This document shows positions 60,380 to 64,000 of a stretch of DNA of 64,000 nucleotides, piece by piece. Position 1 is the stretch's first letter. The number at the start of each line of letters is the position of its first letter. Origin of the DNA: WHSO01 sp050485485 (lineage in GTDB: Bacteria > Pseudomonadota > Alphaproteobacteria > SMXQ01); NCBI GenBank assembly GCA_050485485.1, contig JBJHBM010000009.1:4716-68715 (forward strand), written 5' to 3'. The notes beneath the pieces were generated by a model, which saw only the letters and a list, made by a program, of their open reading frames with translations, was not told the DNA's origin and did not search any database. Made by a program: the position numbers and the translations under genes.

Positions 60380-60651
60380 TTCGCTCTCCCTGCTTCGGTT
60401 CGGGTGCCGGCGTTCCGGCCCCGTCCTCGTTGAAGGGGGCAGTATAGGCCATCGGCGCCGCGATGGCCCGCCTTATGGTCCCGCGTGGGGAAGAGACGAA
60501 GGGGCAGGCGGATATTCGCGCAGTCACCGTCCGTCCACAGCCGCCCTGGCGGGCGGGCGCATGGCCCTCGTCGCCCGGGGCGTCCGCCGGGACCGCTCTG
60601 GAGCATGGTGGATAAACCTCATAACATCGTGCCCTGGACGGGAGGAGCCCC

Positions 60652-61596
60652 ATGGACGACGATGCCGCCGCCTGGCCCGAACTGGCCTATCCCGCCTGGC
60701 GCGAGACGGCCGCCACCCTGCATCTCTGGACCCAGATCGTCGGCAAGGTCCGGCTGGCCCTGACGCCGTGGCTCAACCACGGCTGGCAGGTGCCGCTCTA
60801 CGTCACGGTGCGCGGGCTCGGCACGTCGCCGATCCCGCTCGACGGCGGTGAGATTCTCGAGATCGAGTTCGACTTCCTGGACCACCGCCTCGTGGCCCGC
60901 ACCAGCCGGGGGGAGGAGCGGTCTTTTCCGCTCGAGCCGCAGACGGTCGCCGACTTCCACCGCCGGGTCATCGGCCTTCTGGGGGAGATCGGCGTCGCGG
61001 TGGCGATCAACGAGATGCCGAACGAAGTGCCCGACCCGATCCGTTTCTCGCAGGATCGCGTGCATGCGGCCTATGACGCGGCGGCGGCGCGGCGCTTCTG
61101 GCACGCACTCGTCCGCGTCGATGGCGTCTTCAAGCTGTTCCGCACCGGATTCCTGGGCAAGGCCAGCCCGGTGCATTTCTTCTGGGGCAGCTTCGACCTC
61201 GCCGTGACCCGCTTCTCCGGCCGTCCGGCCCCGCGTCATCCCGGCGGCGTGCCCGGGCTGCCCGACCCGGTGACGCGCGAGGCCTATTCCCATGAGGTGA
61301 GCAGCGCCGGGTTCTGGCCGGGCAACGACGCCTTCCCGCAGGCGGCCTTCTACGCCTATGCCTATCCCGAGCCGCCGGGCTTCCGCGACCGGGCGGTGAC
61401 GCCGGGCGCCCGTTTCGAGGCGGCGCTGGGGGAGTTCATCCTGCCCTACGACACGGTCCGCGCCGCCGCGGAGCCCGAGGCCATGCTGCTCGATTTCCTC
61501 TCGACCACCTACGCGGCCGCGGCCGATGCCGGGGGCTGGGATCGTGCCGCGCTGGACTGCGCCGTCGGCGTGCCCGCCCGGGTGCGGCAGATCTAG
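60652..61596 (+). CDS. DUF5996 family protein
   Basis: A 314-residue protein. The family pattern is clear: ATLHLWTQIVGKVRLALTPW, NHGWQVPLYVTVRGLGTSPI, VHFFWGSFDLAVTRFSGR and FILPYDTVRAAAEPEAMLLD. Function is not known in the family. No signal peptide. The ribosome site is gggagga before ATG 60652. It is convergent with a cupin gene. Confidence 0.82.
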   Translation: MDDDAAAWPELAYPAWRETAATLHLWTQIVGKVRLALTPWLNHGWQVPLYVTVRGLGTSPIPLDGGEILEIEFDFLDHRLVARTSRGEERSFPLEPQTVADFHRRVIGLLGEIGVAVAINEMPNEVPDPIRFSQDRVHAAYDAAAARRFWHALVRVDGVFKLFRTGFLGKASPVHFFWGSFDLAVTRFSGRPAPRHPGGVPGLPDPVTREAYSHEVSSAGFWPGNDAFPQAAFYAYAYPEPPGFRDRAVTPGARFEAALGEFILPYDTVRAAAEPEAMLLDFLSTTYAAAADAGGWDRAALDCAVGVPARVRQI

Positions 61597-61657
61597 GCCG
61601 TTTTTTCGGGCGACGGATTCCCCGGCGGCGCGTCGCCCGCTCCGGCTCGATAGGGGG

Positions 61658-62272
61658 TCAGAGGTGGTCGGGGGGCGCGTAGGTCTCGCCGCCGGGCGAG
61701 GGCACCTTGGGCGGGTATTCCACCATCTTCTGGAACAGCATGTGCATGAACAGGAACAGCGGCTTCGCCTTCATCACGAGCACCGCCATCTCGTCGTCGC
61801 CGTCGTTGAGGTGCTGGTGGACGCAGCCGTTCTCGACGATGCAGGCGTCGCCCGCCTCGTAGGGGTAGCTGATGCCGTCGTGCACGTCGTGGCCCTTGCC
61901 GTGGAGGATGTAGAACACGGCGGAGTTCATGTGGCCGTGCTTCTGGCCGTAGCCGTGGGGCGAGAACACGTTGAGGTGGCACTCGATCGACTGGGCGATC
62001 TCGACCGTCTGCGGGTTGATGGGCGTCTTGCCGTACATCTGCGGGCCGCCCTTCCACTTCCAGTCGGTGTGGGGGTAGACGCGCGGCTGGGCGTAGAGGC
62101 TCTTATAGACCTCGCCGTAGGTGCCTTCGAGCGCGCGCACGAAGGTGCGCTTCTTCTGCCAGCGCTCCCACACCACCTCCTTGCCGGCGTTGTGGCCGGG
62201 CTCGCCCGGCTTGACGAAGACATCGGTCTCCCGGGCGGTGGCGGGGCTGTCGGCGGTCTTTTCCTCGGACAT
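61658..62272 (-). CDS. Cupin domain protein, paralogue of the 57310 gene
   Basis: A 204-residue protein. It shares with its paralogue WERWQKKRTFVRALEGTYGE, VYKSLYAQPRV, IECH and GQKHGHMNSAVFYIL, and the C-terminal PLFLFMHMLFQKMVEYP. Motif 2 is GCVHQHLNDGD. It starts at ATG 62272 after aggagg. The paralogues differ mainly in the N-terminal 30 residues and in the loop before motif 1. A single ancestral pair around the binding-protein genes is likely. Confidence 0.8.
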   Translation of the reverse strand: MSEEKTADSPATARETDVFVKPGEPGHNAGKEVVWERWQKKRTFVRALEGTYGEVYKSLYAQPRVYPHTDWKWKGGPQMYGKTPINPQTVEIAQSIECHLNVFSPHGYGQKHGHMNSAVFYILHGKGHDVHDGISYPYEAGDACIVENGCVHQHLNDGDDEMAVLVMKAKPLFLFMHMLFQKMVEYPPKVPSPGGETYAPPDHL

Positions 62273-62416
62273 GGTTCCTCCTGGGGCCTCTTGGCGGGTT
62301 TCTCTGTGACGCGGGGGGAGCCTAGCACGGGCTGCGCGCCGCGGCCATACGGGCGCGGGCCTCCCTCACGCAGGGGTGAATTGCGGGGCGTGCGGGCGGC
62401 CTGCTAGGAAGGGGGC

Positions 62417-63364
62417 ATGAGCGTTGCCGACATGCCTCCGGGGCGCGCGCCCTTCACCGACCCGCGCCTGACCGCCAAGGGCGAGCCGCGCGCGCGGGTG
62501 GCGCTCGGGCGCCTGCGGACGCTGTGGGTCAACACCGGCACGCTGTGCAACATCGCCTGTCCGCACTGCTATATCGAATCGAGCCCGCGCAACGACCGGC
62601 TGGCCTATTTCACGGCGGCCGACCTCCGGGCCTACCTCGACGAGATCGCGGGCCTCGGCCTCGGCACCGAGGAGATCGGCTTCACCGGCGGCGAGCCGTT
62701 CATGAACCCGGAGATCGGGGCGATGCTGGAGCTCGCCCTCGCGCGCGGCTTCCGGGTGCTCGTGCTGACCAACGCGATGAGGCCGATGGACCGCCACCGG
62801 GCCGGGCTGCTGGCGCTGCGGGCGCGCCATGACGCGAAGCTCGCCGTTCGGGTTTCTATCGACCATTTTAAGGAATTTTATCATGACCGGGAGCGCGGCC
62901 CCGGCAGCTTCCGCGCCGCCCTCGACGGGCTCCGGTGGCTCGCGGAGAACGGCTTTCGGCCGGCCGTCGCGTGCCGGACGCTGTGGGGCGAGAGCGCGGC
63001 GGAGATGCGCGCGGGATTCGCGCAACTCCTTGAACGGGAAGGGATTCCGCTCGACTGTGACGATCCCGCGCAGCTCGTCGTGTTCCCCGAGATGGACGCC
63101 CGCGCCCCGGTCCCGGAGATCACCGAGGCGTGCTGGGGCCTCCTCGGCAAGGACCCGGGCGAGGTCATGTGCGCCTCTTCGCGCATGGTCGTCCGCCGCA
63201 AGGGCGCCGCCGTCCCCGCCGTGCTTGCCTGCACGCTTTTGCCCTACGATTCGCGCTTTGAGCTCGGCCCGACGCTTGGCGGCGCCGCGCGCGAGGTCGC
63301 CCTCAACCATCCCCATTGCGCCAAGTTCTGCGTGCTGGGCGGCGGCGCCTGCTCGCGCGGGTAG
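62417..63364 (+). CDS. Radical SAM protein
   Basis: A 315-residue protein. The iron-sulfur motif CxxxCxxC is at Cys44, Cys48 and Cys51 (TLCNIACPHCYIE), followed by IGFTGGEPFMNPE (SAM-binding GGE motif). Additional Cys near the C-terminus (VMCASSRM, VLACTLL, HCAKFCVLGGGACSRG) could bind a second cluster, as in SPASM-type proteins. The reaction is unknown; no precursor peptide gene is seen next to it. It lies 144 bases from the divergent cupin gene. Confidence 0.85.
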   Translation: MSVADMPPGRAPFTDPRLTAKGEPRARVALGRLRTLWVNTGTLCNIACPHCYIESSPRNDRLAYFTAADLRAYLDEIAGLGLGTEEIGFTGGEPFMNPEIGAMLELALARGFRVLVLTNAMRPMDRHRAGLLALRARHDAKLAVRVSIDHFKEFYHDRERGPGSFRAALDGLRWLAENGFRPAVACRTLWGESAAEMRAGFAQLLEREGIPLDCDDPAQLVVFPEMDARAPVPEITEACWGLLGKDPGEVMCASSRMVVRRKGAAVPAVLACTLLPYDSRFELGPTLGGAAREVALNHPHCAKFCVLGGGACSRG

Positions 63365-63367
63365 GGG

Positions 63368-63760
63368 TCAGCGCCGGGTGCGGGGATGGAGGTCGTACCA
63401 GCGCTCGATACGGCGCTCGGCCTCGCGCATGTCGCCTTGGGTCATCAGGGGCGAGACGCGCGCGAGGCCGGATTTGGCCTGGGCAACGCCGGCACGGTCG
63501 GCGAGCCGGAACCACTTGTAGGCCTCGATCGGGTCGATCCGTACCCCCTCGCCGAAGAGGTAGAGCCGCCCGAGGTTGAAATAGGCGCTCGCGTTGCCTT
63601 CCTCGGCGAGCGCGAGCCAGAGCCGGTGAGCGGTGGCGAAGTCCTTGTTCTGATAGGCGATATCGGGCGCGGCGAAGCGGTCCTGGGCGGCCGCGTGGGG
63701 GGCGCTCCAGAGCAGCAGGGCGGCGGTCGCGAGCACGTGGGCGAGGAGGGCGCGCGGCAT
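63368..63760 (-). CDS. Secreted SEL1-repeat protein
   Basis: A 130-residue protein. From ATG 63760 it starts with a signal peptide (MPRALLAHVLATAALLLWSA, ending AAAQ). The mature part has tetratricopeptide-like SEL1 units: YFNLGRLYLFGEG and AYKWFRLADRAGVAQAKSGL. It would act as a protein-binding scaffold in the periplasm. A longer frame from 63820 would place the start inside the repeat array and is less likely. Confidence 0.72.
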   Translation of the reverse strand: MPRALLAHVLATAALLLWSAPHAAAQDRFAAPDIAYQNKDFATAHRLWLALAEEGNASAYFNLGRLYLFGEGVRIDPIEAYKWFRLADRAGVAQAKSGLARVSPLMTQGDMREAERRIERWYDLHPRTRR

Positions 63761-63783
63761 TTTGGTCCCGGCGGCTGGTTGGC

Positions 63784-63836
63784 TAAAATTCGAAATAAAG
63801 ACGCCTAAAATTCGAGTCAAGCACCGTTAAAATTCG
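63784..63836. repeat. Three TAAAATTCG direct repeats at 22-bp spacing
   Basis: TAAAATTCG occurs at 63784, 63806 and 63828, exactly 22 bp apart (two turns of DNA). The repeats lie 24-76 bases upstream of the SEL1 gene start, in an A/T-rich patch of an otherwise GC-rich region. A tandem binding array for a regulator is the simplest reading. Confidence 0.6.
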
Positions 63837-63849
63837 GTGTTCATTTGCG

Positions 63850-64000
63850 TCAAATCGGCGACGTTCCCTGTTGCCTCGCCCGCGCCCGCGCCGGTAAATG
63901 GCAGCCTGTAATCACGGCACCGGTCAGGTAGATCATGCTGGACAGAATCGCCAGGACGGCCACGGCGGTGGGCGTTACCGCGACGCGCGCGGCCCCGGAC
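63850..64000 (-). CDS. C-terminal end of a possible membrane protein (partial)
   Basis: Reading inward on the minus strand from the window edge, one frame is open to the tga at 63850-63852 and gives ARVAVTPTAVAVLAILSSMI followed by YLTGAVITGC and a basic tail. This looks like the last transmembrane segment of a membrane protein. It is too short for assignment, and the start is outside the window. Confidence 0.3.
   Translation of the reverse strand, partial: SGAARVAVTPTAVAVLAILSSMIYLTGAVITGCHLPARARARQQGTSPI

Noticed and set aside
63368..63820. Longer start (63820) for the SEL1 gene
   Set aside because: It would put the start within the 22-bp repeat array and hide the signal peptide 20 residues inside the protein.

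Overview
The window is GC-rich DNA with tight, often overlapping gene starts. It looks like the chromosome of an alphaproteobacterium, possibly of the Rhodospirillales. The organism call is inferred from the block mltB-like, rlpA, dacA-type PBP, tmk, holB, metG (23.6-30.5 kb), from a LpxR-type outer-membrane enzyme (so Gram-negative), and from the many tripartite-transporter binding proteins. I cannot name a genus from sequence alone.

Region 1 (1-16282) is the right part of a Mu-like prophage. The window opens inside a head-morphogenesis gene (gpF type). At about base 160 that gene is joined out of frame to the 3' part of a gpG (virion morphogenesis) gene. What follows is a complete contractile-tail module in Mu order: gp37, gp38, sheath, tube, assembly chaperone with a -1 frameshift extension, tape measure, N, P, gp45, gp46, gp47, gp48 and fibre. 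Then come small accessory genes, a com-like regulator overlapping a D12-class adenine methyltransferase, and a lower-GC three-gene cassette. The segment ends at two 22-bp tandem repeats and a TACA end, which has the layout of a Mu right terminus. A tRNA-Ser(UGA) lies 40 bp further on.

Region 2 (16.3-30.5 kb) is core chromosome. It holds a phospholipase D-like protein, a UPF0104 membrane protein, an EEP phosphohydrolase and a DedA protein. These are followed by an amidohydrolase/YciI operon, then cell-wall remodelling genes (lytic transglycosylase, RlpA, D,D-carboxypeptidase) and replication/translation genes (tmk, holB, metG).

Region 3 (30.5-62.3 kb) is a catabolic and transport mosaic. It contains two D-2-hydroxyacid dehydrogenases, two SDRs, a TfdA-type dioxygenase and a second amidohydrolase. 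It also has two MFS carriers, an EamA carrier, an arylmalonate-decarboxylase-like protein without catalytic cysteines, a fused SpmA/SpmB-like gate protein, three cupins, two double-VOC proteins and a GST. Five TctC-type solute-binding proteins occur with no TctA or TctB permease gene in the window. A TAXI-type binding protein without a signal peptide overlaps a gene for an archaeal-type DUF120 (CTP-dependent riboflavin kinase) domain. A 1276-residue lipoprotein with PA-IL-lectin-like and PDZ regions sits in the middle. The likely common task is uptake and breakdown of small organic acids or aromatics, but no substrate can be read from the sequence.

Region 4 (62.4-64.0 kb) has a radical SAM protein, a SEL1-type secreted protein preceded by three 22-bp-spaced TAAAATTCG repeats, and a gene end at the edge. 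No stretch longer than 300 bases lacks a gene, and I saw no CRISPR array, rRNA or replication origin.
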